Assembly (NCBI RefSeq): GCF_013522825.1
Contig: NZ_JAAMQZ010000021.1
Location: 20,300-84,299 of the forward strand
DNA from: Stutzerimonas stutzeri
GTDB taxonomy: Bacteria > Pseudomonadota > Gammaproteobacteria > Pseudomonadales > Pseudomonadaceae
Direction of reading: 5' to 3'
Length of the DNA stretch: 64,000 nt
This document shows positions 46,934-56,941 of this stretch, piece after piece. Under the pieces are notes generated by a model, which did not search any database, was not told the DNA's origin, and saw only the letters and a list, made by a program, of their open reading frames with translations. Position 1 is the first letter of the stretch, and each line of letters opens with the position of its first letter. A program made the translations under genes and the position numbers.

Positions 46934-47791
46934 CTAGGCCAGGTCGCGGTGGCGGACCTGGACGTTTTTCAAGGGCTCGCGCAATGCCCGGCAAAGCCGT
47001 TCGGCCAGGTAGACCGAGCGATGATGGCCGCCCGTACAGCCAATGGCTACTGTGACATAGGCGCGGTTGCTGGCGGCGAATCGGGGGAGCCATTTGTTCA
47101 GATAGCCGAAGATGTCCTGAAACATTTCTTCGACATCGCCCTGGGTGTCCAGATAGTCGATGACGGATTGATCCAGTCCCGAAAAGTCCCGCAGCTCAGC
47201 TCTCCAGTAAGGGTTTGGCAGGCAGCGGACATCGAAGACCAGATCGGCGTCCACCGGCATGCCACGCTTGAATCCGAAGGACTCGAAGAGGAAGGCGGTG
47301 CCGGGCTCCGGCTTGTTCAGCAGGCGCAGCTTCAGCGAATCGCGCAGCTGGTAAAGATTGAGGTTGGTGGTGTCGATTTTCAGATCGGCCTGATCGATGA
47401 TCGGCGCCAGCAATAATTCTTCATCACGTATGGCTTCGGCCAGGGAGCGTTTCTCATTGGTCAGGGGGTGTCGTCGGCGTGTTTCCGAGAAGCGCTTGAG
47501 CAGCGTCTCGTCGGCTGCGTCCAGGTAGAGCACGTCACACTGGATATGCCGGGCGCGGGCCTCCTCTAGTAGCTCAGGAAAGCGCTTGAGTTGACTCGGC
47601 AGATTGCGTGCGTCGATGGAGACCGCCACCTGCGGTTGCAGCAGTTCGGTATGCAACAGGGCTTTTTCCGCCAGCTCCGGCAGCAGCCCGGCAGGGAGGT
47701 TGTCGATGCAATAGAAGCCATTGTCTTCGAGAACGTCGAGAGCCGTGCTTTTACCTGAACCGGAGCGCCCGCTGACAATGATCAGGCGCAT
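46934..47791 (-). CDS. rapZ: RNase adaptor / nucleotide-binding protein RapZ
   Basis: This 285-residue protein begins [20 protein letters not shown] with the P-loop GRSGSGKST (8-16). Further motifs are [25 protein letters not shown]-like [20 protein letters not shown], and in the C-terminal domain [18 protein letters not shown], the RNA/GlcN6P-binding portion. In enterobacteria RapZ hands GlmZ sRNA to RNase E and senses GlcN6P; in pseudomonads the sRNA partner is less clear. The start at 47791 is standard. A 129-bp spacer, longer than usual in this operon, separates it from ptsN. Confidence 0.95.
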   Translation of the reverse strand: MRLIIVSGRSGSGKSTALDVLEDNGFYCIDNLPAGLLPELAEKALLHTELLQPQVAVSIDARNLPSQLKRFPELLEEARARHIQCDVLYLDAADETLLKRFSETRRRHPLTNEKRSLAEAIRDEELLLAPIIDQADLKIDTTNLNLYQLRDSLKLRLLNKPEPGTAFLFESFGFKRGMPVDADLVFDVRCLPNPYWRAELRDFSGLDQSVIDYLDTQGDVEEMFQDIFGYLNKWLPRFAASNRAYVTVAIGCTGGHHRSVYLAERLCRALREPLKNVQVRHRDLA

Positions 47792-47920
47792 GGCAGCGAA
47801 GTATCCAACAGTGTTGGGCATCGGCGTTGCGAACCTTGCTGCTGGCAGCAGTGGCGCGAAATTCGTGAGGGACTGATTGCGGACACGTCTCGCTCCCTGG
47901 TTGCGGGTCATCCGGCCTGT

Positions 47921-48385
47921 TTAGTGGCCGTGCTGGATATCGACCACTGCCTGATACAGCTCCTGGCCGGTTGCGACGTTGCGCAGCCGCTCACGGACTT
48001 CTTCCTGGTCCAGCATGCTGGCAATCTGGCGAAGCAGTTCGAGGTGCTCGTCGGTCGCGGCTTCCGGTACCAGAAGCACGAACAGCAGATCGACCGGGGC
48101 GCCATCGATGGCATCGAAATCCACCGGCGCGTCGAGTCGCAGCACCGCACTGAGCGGCGTCGTGCAGCCGGGCATCCGGCAGTGCGGTATGGCGATGCCA
48201 TTGCCGAAACCGGTGGAGCCGAGCTTTTCGCGTGCAACGAAGCTTTCGAAAATATTCTGTGTGTCGAGATCGGGAAGGTCCTGGCCGATCACCTTGGCGA
48301 TCTGTTCCAGGACGCGTTTCTTGCTGCCGCCCGGTACGTTCACGAGTGAACGTCCGGGGGCGAGGATGTTTTCGAGTCGGATCAT
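47921..48385 (-). CDS. ptsN: Nitrogen regulatory PTS EIIA component PtsN
   Basis: This EIIA-Ntr protein of 154 residues begins MIRLENILAPGRSLVNVPGG. Phospho-acceptor His68 lies in the motif GNGIAIPHCRMPGC. The family context SAVLRLDAPVDFDAIDGAPV and LLFVLLVPEAATDEHLELL is complete. PtsN receives phosphate from NPr and in its dephosphorylated form modulates potassium transport and other targets. It overlaps nothing but lies 3 bp from hpf, indicating tight co-transcription with rpoN-hpf. Confidence 0.96.
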   Translation of the reverse strand: MIRLENILAPGRSLVNVPGGSKKRVLEQIAKVIGQDLPDLDTQNIFESFVAREKLGSTGFGNGIAIPHCRMPGCTTPLSAVLRLDAPVDFDAIDGAPVDLLFVLLVPEAATDEHLELLRQIASMLDQEEVRERLRNVATGQELYQAVVDIQHGH

Positions 48386-48388
48386 GGG

Positions 48389-48697
48389 TCAGCGAGCCAC
48401 GGCACCCTGGTTATGGTCGAGTTGTTTCTCTTTGTGCTTGATCAACTGTCGGTCGAGCTTGTCGGCGAGCAGGTCTATCGCAGCGTACATGTCTTCGTGT
48501 TCGGCATTGGCGACTACTTCGCGACCAGCGATATGCATGGTGGCTTCGGCTTTCTGCTTCAGTTTTTCAACCTGCAGAACGACCTGGATATCGATGATGC
48601 GATCGAAATGCCTTTCCAGCCGCTGCAGTTTCTCATCGATATAGTCACGCAGTGCTTCGGTTACTTCCAGATGAAGGCCGGTGATCTTGACTTGCAT
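48389..48697 (-). CDS. hpf: Ribosome hibernation promoting factor, short form
   Basis: This 102-residue protein begins MQVKITGLHLEVTEALRDYI. It has the sigma-54 modulation/S30AE fold pattern: beta strand MQVKITG, helix ALRDYIDEKLQRLERHFD, strands IDIQVVLQVEKLKQKAEATM, and HEDMYAAIDLLADKLDRQLI near the end. It binds the 30S decoding region of idle ribosomes and promotes 100S dimers in stationary phase with RMF. The start at 48697 gives the family length; the longer frame upstream is rejected. It lies between rpoN and ptsN. Confidence 0.95.
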   Translation of the reverse strand: MQVKITGLHLEVTEALRDYIDEKLQRLERHFDRIIDIQVVLQVEKLKQKAEATMHIAGREVVANAEHEDMYAAIDLLADKLDRQLIKHKEKQLDHNQGAVAR

Positions 48698-48792
48698 ACT
48701 GCTTCTCCTTGTTGCTTCGGGCGAATTGACGGGCCTGGAGCCCGTCACCGGAAGAAATCGGCCAGGTCGCCTGGTTTCTAGCAAACCTGTCT

Positions 48793-50301
48793 TTACAACA
48801 ATCGCTTGCGCTCGCTGGATGGCGCAATGCCCAAGGATTCCCGGTATTTGGCGACGGTTCGGCGTGCCACCTGAATACCCTGCTCTTCAAGTAGACCAGC
48901 GATCTTGCTGTCACTCAATGGCTTTTTGGGGTTTTCCGCCGCCACCAGCTTCTTGATGATCGCGCGAATGGCGGTGGATGAGCACTCGCCTCCTTCGGCG
49001 GTGCTGACGTGGCTCGAGAAAAAGTATTTCAGCTCGTAGATGCCACGCGGCGTATGCATGTATTTCTGGGTGGTGACGCGGGAAATGGTCGATTCATGCA
49101 TGCCCACCACTTCGGCAATGTCGTGCAAAACCAGCGGCTTCATCGCCTCGTCACCGTGCTCGAGAAAGCCGCGCTGGTGTTCGACGATCTGGGTGGCGAC
49201 CTTCATCAGTGTCTCGTTGCGGCTGAGCAGGCTCTTGATGAACCAGCGTGCTTCCTGCAGCTGATTGCGCATGAAGGTGTTGTCGGCGCTGGAGTCGGCG
49301 CGCTTGACGAAGCCTGCATACTGGGCGTTCACCCGCAGGCGCGGCATCGCGTCCTGGTTCAGTTCGACCAGCCAGCGGTTGTTGTCTTTGCGCACGATCA
49401 CGTCGGGAACGATGTATTCCGGTTCGCTCGTTTCGATCTGCGAGCCGGGGCGCGGGTTGAGTGACTGGATCAGGTCGATGACCTGACGCAGTTCGTCTTC
49501 CTTGAGCTTCATGCGCCGCAGCAGCAGGCTGTAGTCGCGGCTGCCGAGCAGGTCCAGATGCTCGCCAACCAGGCGCGTGGCTTCGCTCAGCCAGGCGGTG
49601 TGCTCGGGTAACTGGCGCAATTGCAGCAGCAGGCACTCGCGCAGGTCGCGTGCGCCTATGCCGGCGGGCTCGAATTGCTGGATGCGGTGCAGCACCACCT
49701 CGATTTCGTCGAGCTCGATCTCCAGTTCGGGATCGAAGGACTCCAGCACTTCTTCGAGGCTCTCATCCAGGTAGCCCTGGGGGTTGATGCAGTCGATCAG
49801 GGTGGTGGCGATGAGTCGGTCGGTGTCGCTCATCGGTGCCAGGTTGAGTTGCCAGAGCAGATGGGTCTGCAGGCTCTCGCCCGATGAGGTGCGGGTGGTG
49901 AAGTCCCATTCGTCGTCATCATTGCTGGGCAGGCTGCTGGCGCTGGTCTGGTAGATGTCTTCCCAGGCGGTGTCTACCGGCAGCTCGTTGGGAATGCGCT
50001 CGCCCCAATCGCCTTCATCGAAATTTTCCACCGTATTGATGGGTTCTTCGTACGGGCTGTCCGGGCTGCCGTGCTCGGCTGGGGTGTTCTCGGTTTTCTT
50101 GTCGAGTGCCTCGGCCATCGGATCGGGATTGTCGAAGTCGTCCCCGTCTTCTTCGCGTTCGAGCATGGGATTGGAGTCCAGCGCTTCCTGGATCTCCTGC
50201 TGGAGGTCGAGGGTCGAGAGCTGGAGCAGTCGTATGGCTTGTTGCAGCTGCGGTGTCATCGTCAGCTGCTGGCCCATCTTCAGGACTAGCGATGCTTTCA
50301 T
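48793..50301 (-). CDS. rpoN: RNA polymerase sigma-54 factor
   Basis: This 502-residue protein begins [20 protein letters not shown], the glutamine-rich region I that contacts bacterial enhancer binding proteins. Region II is acidic (about 45-120). The core-binding part follows (about 125-300), then the helix-turn-helix ([20 protein letters not shown]) and the RpoN box [10 protein letters not shown] near the C-terminus, which recognises the -24 element. It directs nitrogen, flagellar and other enhancer-dependent genes. The start at 50301 is the family start. The 288-bp gap upstream is mostly the repeat at 50447-50592. Confidence 0.98.
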   Translation of the reverse strand: MKASLVLKMGQQLTMTPQLQQAIRLLQLSTLDLQQEIQEALDSNPMLEREEDGDDFDNPDPMAEALDKKTENTPAEHGSPDSPYEEPINTVENFDEGDWGERIPNELPVDTAWEDIYQTSASSLPSNDDDEWDFTTRTSSGESLQTHLLWQLNLAPMSDTDRLIATTLIDCINPQGYLDESLEEVLESFDPELEIELDEIEVVLHRIQQFEPAGIGARDLRECLLLQLRQLPEHTAWLSEATRLVGEHLDLLGSRDYSLLLRRMKLKEDELRQVIDLIQSLNPRPGSQIETSEPEYIVPDVIVRKDNNRWLVELNQDAMPRLRVNAQYAGFVKRADSSADNTFMRNQLQEARWFIKSLLSRNETLMKVATQIVEHQRGFLEHGDEAMKPLVLHDIAEVVGMHESTISRVTTQKYMHTPRGIYELKYFFSSHVSTAEGGECSSTAIRAIIKKLVAAENPKKPLSDSKIAGLLEEQGIQVARRTVAKYRESLGIAPSSERKRLL

Positions 50302-50446
50302 TGCAGAGGACTTCGAACCTTGTGTGCCGGCGCAACCGCGCCTGTTCCGACTTCGCTGGCGCTGCCGCGCCGGTGTAAGCAAATTATATGCCTGAAGAGG
50401 AAGCGGTTGGCTAGCCCTGAATGGTCCTGTCGGGTGAAAGGCGAAC

Positions 50447-50592
50447 TGGCAGGCCGTTGAAAAACTACCTGCGTTGGCAATACTTCGTTAAAAAACAGCC
50501 TCAGAATGCTCATTTAGACAACTAAACTCCGCTTCTTCGGCTGTTTTTGCCTCATCTTGCCTGCCTCGCCTACATTTTTCAACGGCCTGCTA
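50447..50592. repeat. MITE-like element with AGCAGGCCGnTGAAAA terminal inverted repeats, copy 2
   Basis: GGCAGGCCGTTGAAAAACTACC at the left and ATTTTTCAACGGCCTGCTA at the right are inverted copies of each other. The internal segment CTGCGTTGGCAATACTTCG and TTAAAAAACAGCCTC matches the copy at 4122-4261, whereas the middle (near 50505-50555) is different and contains its own CCGAAGAAGCGG-like hairpin. The right end provides the TAG stop codon of lptB, exactly as copy 1 does for the CmoM-like gene. Confidence 0.78.
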
Positions 50593-51315
50593 CAGGCGGA
50601 ATTCATGCCCCAGATAGACTTCCTTGACCAGCTGGTTGTCAAGGATGGTCTGTGCATCGCCTTCGGCGATCAGCTGGCCGTCGTTGACGATGTAGGCCGT
50701 TTCGCAGATGTCCAGCGTCTCGCGCACGTTGTGATCGGTGATCAGCACGCCGATGCCCTTGGCCTTGAGGTGGTGAATGATCTGCTTGATGTCGCCGACC
50801 GAGATCGGATCGACACCGGCGAAAGGCTCGTCGAGCAGGATGAACTTGGGCGCGGTGGCCAGCGCGCGGGCGATTTCGACGCGACGTCGTTCGCCGCCGG
50901 AGAGGCTCATGCCGAGGCTGTCACGGATATGGCTGATGTGGAATTCCTGCAGCAGCCCTTCGAGGGCCTGCTGACGACCGCTGCGATCCAGATCCTTGCG
51001 GGTTTCGAGGATGGCCATGATGTTGTCGGCAACCGACAGCTTGCGGAAGATCGAGGCCTCCTGCGGCAGGTAACCGATACCGGCACGTGCGCGACCATGC
51101 ATGGGCAGGTGGGTGACATCCTGCTCGTCGATCAGCACGCGGCCCTGATCGGCTTTCACCAGTCCGACGATCATGTAGAAGCAGGTGGTCTTGCCGGCAC
51201 CGTTGGGGCCGAGCAGGCCGACGATCTGCCCGCTTTCGATGGACAGGCTGACGTCGCGCACCACCTGGCGGCTCTTGTAGCTTTTGGCCAGATGCTGGGC
51301 CTTGAGGGTTGCCAT
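50590..51315 (-). CDS. lptB: Lipopolysaccharide transport ATPase LptB
   Basis: This ABC ATPase of 241 residues begins [20 protein letters not shown]. It has Walker [10 protein letters not shown] (35-43), the Q-loop, signature LSGGERRR near 140, and Walker [14 protein letters not shown] followed by the switch His in [10 protein letters not shown]. With LptF/LptG it extracts LPS from the inner membrane and pushes it along the LptC-LptA bridge. It overlaps lptA by one base at the start. The stop codon lies in the repeat at 50447-50592, so the element borders the reading frame directly. Confidence 0.97.
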   Translation of the reverse strand: MATLKAQHLAKSYKSRQVVRDVSLSIESGQIVGLLGPNGAGKTTCFYMIVGLVKADQGRVLIDEQDVTHLPMHGRARAGIGYLPQEASIFRKLSVADNIMAILETRKDLDRSGRQQALEGLLQEFHISHIRDSLGMSLSGGERRRVEIARALATAPKFILLDEPFAGVDPISVGDIKQIIHHLKAKGIGVLITDHNVRETLDICETAYIVNDGQLIAEGDAQTILDNQLVKEVYLGHEFRL

Positions 51316-51878
51316 TACTCGCTCTGCTCCGCAGCCGGTGCTTCTGTGGTGGAGGCTTCCTTCTTGCGCGGCTGGATGACCATGTCCACGCGCGGGCGCG
51401 GGCTGGTCACGTCGATGTTGGTGGCGCGACCGGCGTTGACGATCTGGCGCTGGGTGTCATAGACGATCTTCTCGCCCTCGAAGGTGTTGCCTTCCTGAAT
51501 GACCTTGGCCTGATCGATGAGGATGATGCGTTCGTTGGCGGCGAAATACTGGATGGTCAGGCCGTAAGCCTGGACGATTTCCTTGTCCAGCGCCGGCTTC
51601 TGCTCGTAGTAGGCCGGTTTGCCGATGGAGGTGAAGACCTCGACATCGCCGTTGGCGTCCTGGGTGATGGTCACCGTATCGCCGGTGATCTTCATCGTGC
51701 CCTGGGTGATGACCACGTCGCCGCGATACACCGCGACGCCTTGGCGGTCGTCCAGTTCGGCAGTATCTGCCTGGATGCGGATCGGCTGGTTGCGATCTTC
51801 AGGAAGGGCGTGGGCGTTGCTGCCGAGCAGGAAAATGCTCAAGCCGAGCAGAAATGGGAAAGTCTTAACGCAGCTCAT
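51315..51878 (-). CDS. lptA: Lipopolysaccharide transport periplasmic protein LptA
   Basis: This protein of 187 residues has a signal peptide ([20 protein letters not shown] ending NAHA) and an OstA-like beta-jellyroll: [40 protein letters not shown], then [20 protein letters not shown] and [16 protein letters not shown]. LptA monomers stack to form the periplasmic LPS bridge between LptC and LptD. The C-terminus is a charged Ala/Glu tail ([17 protein letters not shown]). It overlaps lptC by 14 bp at the start and lptB by one base, so translation of the three is coupled. Confidence 0.96.
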   Translation of the reverse strand: MSCVKTFPFLLGLSIFLLGSNAHALPEDRNQPIRIQADTAELDDRQGVAVYRGDVVITQGTMKITGDTVTITQDANGDVEVFTSIGKPAYYEQKPALDKEIVQAYGLTIQYFAANERIILIDQAKVIQEGNTFEGEKIVYDTQRQIVNAGRATNIDVTSPRPRVDMVIQPRKKEASTTEAPAAEQSE

Positions 51879-52437
51879 GCTGGCCTCTTACGTTGGATAG
51901 CAGGAGCATCCTGCCTTCATTCAGATACGCTTTCATGCCCGTGGCGGTGGTCACGCCGTTTGCGGCGACGATTCTAACGGGTTGGCGGGTCTCGGCATAA
52001 TCCTTGTCGGGGAGTACCGTCATCCGGCTGGTGGTGAGGATGGTCGGGCGGCCCTTGGCGTCGGTGCGCTCGATCCGGACGTTGTCGATCAGCTCGACGT
52101 CCTCGCCTTGCGGGCCGACTTCGCCGCGCTCGCTGGTGATATGCCACGGCAGCTCGGTGCCGCGGTAGGATTGCAGATCGGGGCGGGTCAGCAGGCTGAT
52201 GTCGCTGGCCTTGATGTGTTCCAGTTTTTCCGCGGTCAACTCGTAGTTGCGCTTACCGTCGGGTTGGTACTGCACCGTTCGAGAGTTGATCACATAGAAA
52301 TCGATTGGCGACTCCTCGGTGGAAGTCATGCCCGGTTGCTGCATGAAGCTTTCCGGGCGGATGTTCCAGTAGCCGACCGCAGCCAGCAGCAGGGCGATCA
52401 GCAGCAGGATGGCGGGAAGGCGGACTTTGCTCAGCAT
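51865..52437 (-). CDS. lptC: LPS export ABC transporter periplasmic protein LptC
   Basis: This protein of 190 residues begins MLSKVRLPAILLLIALLLAA, one N-terminal membrane helix, followed by a periplasmic jellyroll with DFYVINSRTVQYQPDGKRNY, ELTAEKLEHIKASDISLL, and SERGEVGPQGEDVELIDNVR. LptC receives LPS from LptBFG and hands it to LptA. It is located 8 bp after kdsC, so LPS core-sugar synthesis and LPS transport share a transcript. The start at 52437 matches the family pattern. Confidence 0.95.
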   Translation of the reverse strand: MLSKVRLPAILLLIALLLAAVGYWNIRPESFMQQPGMTSTEESPIDFYVINSRTVQYQPDGKRNYELTAEKLEHIKASDISLLTRPDLQSYRGTELPWHITSERGEVGPQGEDVELIDNVRIERTDAKGRPTILTTSRMTVLPDKDYAETRQPVRIVAANGVTTATGMKAYLNEGRMLLLSNVRGQHELR

Positions 52438-52445
52438 CGAAACCT

Positions 52446-52967
52446 CTAGAGATAGGCGGACTGGGCGGCTTCGAGGCTGCCCTGGGCGCGCATGATCAGC
52501 TCGCAGAACTCACGCGCCGCACCCTCGCCGCCCCGGGCGCTGGTAACGCCGTGTGCATGCTGGCGGACGAAGGCGTCGGCGCTGGCCACGGCCATGCCCA
52601 GGCCGACCCGGCGAATCACCGGCAGATCCGGCAGGTCGTCGCCGAGGTAAGCCACTTCAGCGTAGTCGAGCCCCAGCTCGGCGAGCAGTTCATCGAGTAC
52701 CACCAGCTTGTCTTCGCGGCCCTGATAAAGATGCTGGATGCCCAGGTTCTGCGCCCGACGCTCGACCACTGGGGTCTTGCGTCCGCTGATGATCGCGGTG
52801 CGTACGCCGGAATTGATCAGCATCTTGATGCCGTGGCCGTCCAGCGTATTGAAGGTCTTGAATTCGCTGCCGTCGACCAGAAAGTACAGCTTGCCGTCGG
52901 TCAGCACGCCGTCCACATCGAATATGGCCAGGCGGATATCACGGGCTCGTCGCAGGAGATCATTCAT
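52446..52967 (-). CDS. kdsC: 3-deoxy-D-manno-octulosonate 8-phosphate phosphatase KdsC
   Basis: This HAD-superfamily phosphatase has 173 residues. Motif I is IFDVDGVLTDGKL with nucleophile Asp and acid/base Asp; motif II is TAIISGRKTP; motif III and IV are represented by the Lys in EDKLVVLDELL and YLGDDLPDLPVI. C0-type cap-less members form tetramers and dephosphorylate Kdo-8-P to Kdo for the LPS inner core. It starts immediately after the kdsD stop codon with no intervening base. Confidence 0.95.
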   Translation of the reverse strand: MNDLLRRARDIRLAIFDVDGVLTDGKLYFLVDGSEFKTFNTLDGHGIKMLINSGVRTAIISGRKTPVVERRAQNLGIQHLYQGREDKLVVLDELLAELGLDYAEVAYLGDDLPDLPVIRRVGLGMAVASADAFVRQHAHGVTSARGGEGAAREFCELIMRAQGSLEAAQSAYL

Positions 52968-53942
52968 TCATATCACTCCCGCACGCAGCAGGTCGTGCAT
53001 GTTCAGGGCGCCGACCGGGCGGTCATTGCCGTCCACCACGACCAGCGAGTTGATCTTGTTGTCTTCCATGATCTTCAGGGCCTCGGCAGCGAGCATCTCG
53101 GCATTGGCGGTCTTGCCGCGTACGGTCATGACCTGGTCGATGCTGGCCTGGCGCACGTCGATGCCCTTGTCCAGAGTGCGACGCAGGTCGCCGTCGGTGA
53201 AAATGCCGGCCAGGCTGCCATCGTCCGCGATGACTACTGTCATGCCTAGGCCTTTCTGGGTCATTTCCAGCAGCGCATCGCGCAGTGAGGTGCCGCATTT
53301 CACGCGTGGCAGGCGGTCGCCGGAATGCATCACGTTCTCGACCTTGAGCAGCAGGCGCCGACCCAGCGCTCCGCCCGGATGGGAGAAAGCGAAATCCTCG
53401 GCAGTGAATCCGCGTGCTTCGAGCAGGGAGATGGCCAGCGCATCACCGAGGACCAGGCTGGCCGTGGTGGATGAGGTCGGGGCGAGATTCAGTGGGCAGG
53501 CCTCGGTGGCGACGCCGGCATCGAGGTTGACGGCTGCCGAGCGCGCAAGCAGCGACTGAGGGTTGCCGGTCATGCTGATCAGGGTGATGCCCAGGCGCTT
53601 GATCAGCGGCAGCAGCGTGACGATTTCGTGGGTGGTGCCGGAATTGGACAGGGCGAGCACGACATCGTCCTGGGTGATCATGCCCATGTCGCCATGGCTG
53701 GCTTCGGCCGGGTGCACGAAGAACGCTGGCGTGCCGGTGCTGGCCAGGGTGGCGGCGATCTTGCGACCGATATGACCGGACTTGCCCATGCCGACCACGA
53801 CCACGCGGCCCTTGCACTGGAGAATGAGCTCGCAAGCCCTGACGAACCGCTCATCGATGCGCACCTTGAGTTGCTCGACCGCTTCGATTTCCATGCCGAT
53901 GGTGCGCAGGGCGGTTTCGATCAGCTGGCTGCTCTGGCTCAT
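52968..53942 (-). CDS. kdsD: Arabinose-5-phosphate isomerase KdsD
   Basis: This enzyme of 324 residues converts ribulose-5-P to arabinose-5-P, the first step of Kdo synthesis. The SIS domain (about 35-170) has KGRVVVVGMGKSGHIGRKIA, the family segment GTPAFFVHPAEASHGDMGMI, and SNSGTTHEIVTLLPLIKRLG. Two CBS domains follow (about 205-262 and 270-324). The start at 53942 begins MSQSSQLIETALRTIG; a longer frame upstream crosses the divergent promoter region and is rejected. It heads the leftward kds-lpt-rpoN run and is divergent from mlaF. Confidence 0.95.
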   Translation of the reverse strand: MSQSSQLIETALRTIGMEIEAVEQLKVRIDERFVRACELILQCKGRVVVVGMGKSGHIGRKIAATLASTGTPAFFVHPAEASHGDMGMITQDDVVLALSNSGTTHEIVTLLPLIKRLGITLISMTGNPQSLLARSAAVNLDAGVATEACPLNLAPTSSTTASLVLGDALAISLLEARGFTAEDFAFSHPGGALGRRLLLKVENVMHSGDRLPRVKCGTSLRDALLEMTQKGLGMTVVIADDGSLAGIFTDGDLRRTLDKGIDVRQASIDQVMTVRGKTANAEMLAAEALKIMEDNKINSLVVVDGNDRPVGALNMHDLLRAGVI

Positions 53943-54085
53943 GTTCACATCTTCGCCTGAATGAAAGCGCGAGATTATAACGGCAATCCCGCGGCTGCTC
54001 ATGGAAAAGCTGCGGTCTTTTGTCTGCGGTTTAACTGAACACTGGCTGAACGAACGATGTGATTCATGCGTCGACACAGTCATGC

Positions 54086-54116
54086 GCTTTGGAGGCCTTT
54101 GGCGCGATGCTATAGT
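54086..54116 (+). promoter_or_regulatory. Candidate promoter of the mla operon
   Basis: TATAGT at 54111-54116 is a good -10 hexamer; TTTGGA lies 17 bp upstream (54088-54093), a weak -35. The predicted leader before mlaF is about 75 nt. The 257-bp kdsD-mlaF gap shows no other structure. Confidence 0.35.
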
Positions 54117-54199
54117 TCGCGCCCGAAAACGGTCGCGTGTGAAGTATCCCCGGAGTGCCGGTGGACGTCTGATCCGCAGGCTGTATCCAAGGAGAACCG

Positions 54200-55015
54200 A
54201 TGAGCGTTGCCAGCGGCTACGCTGTCGAGCTGAAGAATCTGACCTTCAAGCGCGGCGAGCGAAGCATTTTCAATAACGTCGATATTGCCATTCCGCGCGG
54301 CAAGGTGACGGCCATCATGGGCCCGTCCGGCTGTGGCAAGACGACTCTGTTGCGCCTGATTGCCGCCCAGCTCAAACCGGCCAGCGGTGAAGTCTGGGTG
54401 GCGGGTACCAATTTGCCGACCCTGTCGCGGCGAGAGCTGTTCGACATGCGCAAGCAGATGGGCGTGCTGTTCCAGAGCGGCGCGTTGTTCACCGACCTCG
54501 ATGTTTTCGAGAACGTCGCCTTTCCGTTGCGTGTTCACACCAAGCTGCCTGAAGAAATGATCCGCGACATCGTTCTGATGAAGCTGCAGGCCGTAGGGCT
54601 GCGCGGTGCCATCGAACTGATGCCCGACGAGCTGTCCGGCGGCATGAAGCGGCGCGTGGCGCTGGCGCGGGCGATTGCGCTGGACCCGCAGATTCTCATG
54701 TACGACGAGCCCTTTGCCGGTCAGGATCCCATCGCCATGGGCGTGCTGGTGAAACTGATCCGTCTGCTCAACGATGCGCTGGGCATCACCAGCATCGTGG
54801 TTTCCCATGACCTGGCCGAAACCTCCAGCATTGCCGATTACATTTATGTGGTCGGTGACGGGCAGGTGCTGGGCCAGGGTACGCCGAGCGAGCTGCGCGA
54901 TTCCGCCAATCCGCGTATCCAGCAGTTCATGCGGGGCGCGGCGGACGGACCGGTGCCTTTCCATTTTCCCGCGCCGGCCTATGCCGAGGATCTGTTGCGA
55001 GGTCCCGATGCGTAA
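54200..55015 (+). CDS. mlaF: Phospholipid transport ATPase MlaF
   Basis: This protein of 271 residues begins [20 protein letters not shown]. It has Walker [10 protein letters not shown] (41-49), signature [19 protein letters not shown] and Walker [14 protein letters not shown], then switch His in VVSHDLAET. The C-terminal tail ([20 protein letters not shown]) fits the MlaF extension that embraces the neighbouring subunit. It powers the MlaFEDB complex, which maintains outer-membrane lipid asymmetry. It overlaps mlaE by 8 bp. Confidence 0.96.
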   Translation: MSVASGYAVELKNLTFKRGERSIFNNVDIAIPRGKVTAIMGPSGCGKTTLLRLIAAQLKPASGEVWVAGTNLPTLSRRELFDMRKQMGVLFQSGALFTDLDVFENVAFPLRVHTKLPEEMIRDIVLMKLQAVGLRGAIELMPDELSGGMKRRVALARAIALDPQILMYDEPFAGQDPIAMGVLVKLIRLLNDALGITSIVVSHDLAETSSIADYIYVVGDGQVLGQGTPSELRDSANPRIQQFMRGAADGPVPFHFPAPAYAEDLLRGPDA

Positions 55016-55805
55016 AGTGTCCCTTGTCGAACGGGTCCGCAGGGTTGGCGAGGCCGGAATGAACGTGGTCGCCGCGCAGGGGCGCGCGACGCTGTTTCTG
55101 TTCCATGCCCTGTTTGGCCGCAGCGGGCTGGATAATCGCTTTGCCCTGCTGGTCAGGCAGCTGTACTCCGTTGGCGTGCTGTCCCTGGCGATCGTGGTGG
55201 TTTCGGGGATTTTCATCGGCATGGTGCTGGCGCTGCAGGGCTACAGCATTCTCAGCAGCTACGGTTCCGAGCAGGCGGTGGGGCAGATGGTTGCGCTGAC
55301 GCTGTTGCGTGAGCTGGGGCCGGTGGTGACGGCGCTGCTGTTCGCCGGGCGCGCCGGTTCGGCTCTGGCTGCCGAGATCGGCAACATGAAGTCCACCGAG
55401 CAGCTCTCCAGCCTGGAGATGATCGGCGTCGATCCGCTCAAATACATCATCGCGCCGCGTCTCTGGGCCGGCTTCATTTCGCTGCCGCTGCTGACCGTGA
55501 TCTTCAACGTCGTGGGCATCTGGGGCGGCGCCATGGTGGCGGTGGACTGGCTGGGCGTCTATGAGGGCTCGTTCTGGGCCAACATGCAGAACAGCGTCAG
55601 CTTTACCTCGGATGTGCTCAATGGCGTGATCAAGAGCCTGGTGTTTGCCGTCGTCGTCACCTGGATCGCGGTGTTCCAGGGCTACGACTGCGAGCCGACC
55701 TCCGAAGGAATCAGCCGCGCCACCACCCGGACCGTGGTCTACGCCTCGCTGGCGGTGCTCGGCCTCGACTTTATTCTGACCGCCTTGATGTTTGGAGATT
55801 TCTGA
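55008..55805 (+). CDS. mlaE: Phospholipid transport permease MlaE
   Basis: This 265-residue inner-membrane permease begins [20 protein letters not shown]. Five to six helices are visible with the MlaE signatures SIVFSGIFIGM-like [40 protein letters not shown] and [20 protein letters not shown]. It dimerises between MlaF and the MlaD hexamer to form the lipid channel. The start was chosen at the ATG at 55008, within the last codons of mlaF, the standard arrangement; the longer upstream frame is rejected. Confidence 0.96.
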   Translation: MRKVSLVERVRRVGEAGMNVVAAQGRATLFLFHALFGRSGLDNRFALLVRQLYSVGVLSLAIVVVSGIFIGMVLALQGYSILSSYGSEQAVGQMVALTLLRELGPVVTALLFAGRAGSALAAEIGNMKSTEQLSSLEMIGVDPLKYIIAPRLWAGFISLPLLTVIFNVVGIWGGAMVAVDWLGVYEGSFWANMQNSVSFTSDVLNGVIKSLVFAVVVTWIAVFQGYDCEPTSEGISRATTRTVVYASLAVLGLDFILTALMFGDF

Positions 55806-56263
55806 TGCGTATCCGCACCCTGGAAATTGGTGTTGGGCTGTTCCTTCTGGCGGGCGTGCTGGCCTTGCTGCTGCTGTCGTTGCGCGTCAGCGGGCTGAGT
55901 GTGGGTAATGCCGATACCTACAGGCTTTACGCCTATTTCGACAATATTGCCGGTCTTACGGTCAGATCCAAGGTGACCATGGCAGGTGTGACCATCGGCA
56001 AGGTGACGGCCATCGACCTCGACCGGGAGAGCTACACCGGTCGTGTCACGCTGGAGATCCAGCAGGATGTCGATATCCTGCCGTTCGACTCCACGGCCTC
56101 GATCCTCACCGCCGGTCTGCTGGGCGAGAAATACATCGGCATCAGTGTGGGCGGGGATGAGGAAACCCTGGGCGATGGCGATACGATTCGCGATACGCAG
56201 TCTTCCCTGGTGCTGGAAGACCTGATCGGCAAATTTTTGCTCAATTCGGTAAACAGAGAGTGA
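55805..56263 (+). CDS. mlaD: Phospholipid transport MCE protein MlaD
   Basis: This protein of 152 residues begins [20 protein letters not shown], with one transmembrane helix and a single MCE domain: YAYFDNIAGLTVRSKVTMAG, VTIGKVTAIDLDRESYTGRV and the hydrophobic-tunnel region STASILTAGLLGEKYIGI. The hexameric ring sits on MlaE and conducts lipid across the periplasm-facing side. It overlaps mlaE by one base (TGATG). Confidence 0.96.
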   Translation: MRIRTLEIGVGLFLLAGVLALLLLSLRVSGLSVGNADTYRLYAYFDNIAGLTVRSKVTMAGVTIGKVTAIDLDRESYTGRVTLEIQQDVDILPFDSTASILTAGLLGEKYIGISVGGDEETLGDGDTIRDTQSSLVLEDLIGKFLLNSVNRE

Positions 56264-56275
56264 GGGCCTGAACAG

Positions 56276-56941
56276 ATGAGAAGCCTGAATATGATGACTG
56301 CCCTGCGTCGCGGCCTGTTGGTGTTGCTGGCGGCCCTGCCCATGCTGGCCCTGGCCGCACCGAGCGCCCATGAGGTGATCCAGAAGACCACTGACGAGTT
56401 GCTGGCCGACCTCAAGGCCAACAAGGACCAGTACCGCCAGGATCCGAATGCCTTCTACGCATCGCTCAACGACATCCTCGGCCCGGTGGTGGATGCCGAA
56501 GGCATTTCCCGTAGCATCATGACGGTGAAATATTCGCGCAACGCCAGCGCCGAGCAGATGAACCGCTTTCAGGAGAGCTTCAAGCGCAGCCTCATGCAGT
56601 TCTACGGCAACGCCTTGCTGGAATACAACAACCAGCAGATCCGCGTGCTGCCGGCCAGCGGCAGGCAGGATGCCGAGCGCACCAGCGTCGGCATGGAAGT
56701 GACCGGTCGCCAGGGCGAGATCTATCCGGTGTCCTACACCATGGTCAACCAGGACGGTGAATGGCTGGTGCGCAACGTGATCATCAATGGCATCAACATC
56801 GGCAAGCTGTTCCGCGACCAGTTCGCCGACTCCATGCAAAGAAACAATGGTGACCTGGACAGGACCATCGCTGGCTGGGGCGAGGTCGTCGCTCGGGCCA
56901 AGGACACCGAAGCCGGCCAGCAGGCGGCAGGCGATGACTGA
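56276..56941 (+). CDS. mlaC: Periplasmic phospholipid carrier MlaC
   Basis: This protein of 221 residues has a signal peptide (MRSLNMMTALRRGLLVLLAA, cleavage after LALA) and the Tol-Tol-Ttg2 domain: SAHEVIQKTTDELLADLKAN, SRSIMTVKYSRNASAEQMNR, FKRSLMQFYGNALLEYNNQQ and VRNVIINGINIGKLFRDQFA. MlaC shuttles phospholipid between the MlaA-porin complex at the outer membrane and MlaFEDB. It overlaps mlaB by 8 bp at its end. An internal ATG (MMTALRR) is possible but gives a similar signal. Confidence 0.95.
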   Translation: MRSLNMMTALRRGLLVLLAALPMLALAAPSAHEVIQKTTDELLADLKANKDQYRQDPNAFYASLNDILGPVVDAEGISRSIMTVKYSRNASAEQMNRFQESFKRSLMQFYGNALLEYNNQQIRVLPASGRQDAERTSVGMEVTGRQGEIYPVSYTMVNQDGEWLVRNVIINGINIGKLFRDQFADSMQRNNGDLDRTIAGWGEVVARAKDTEAGQQAAGDD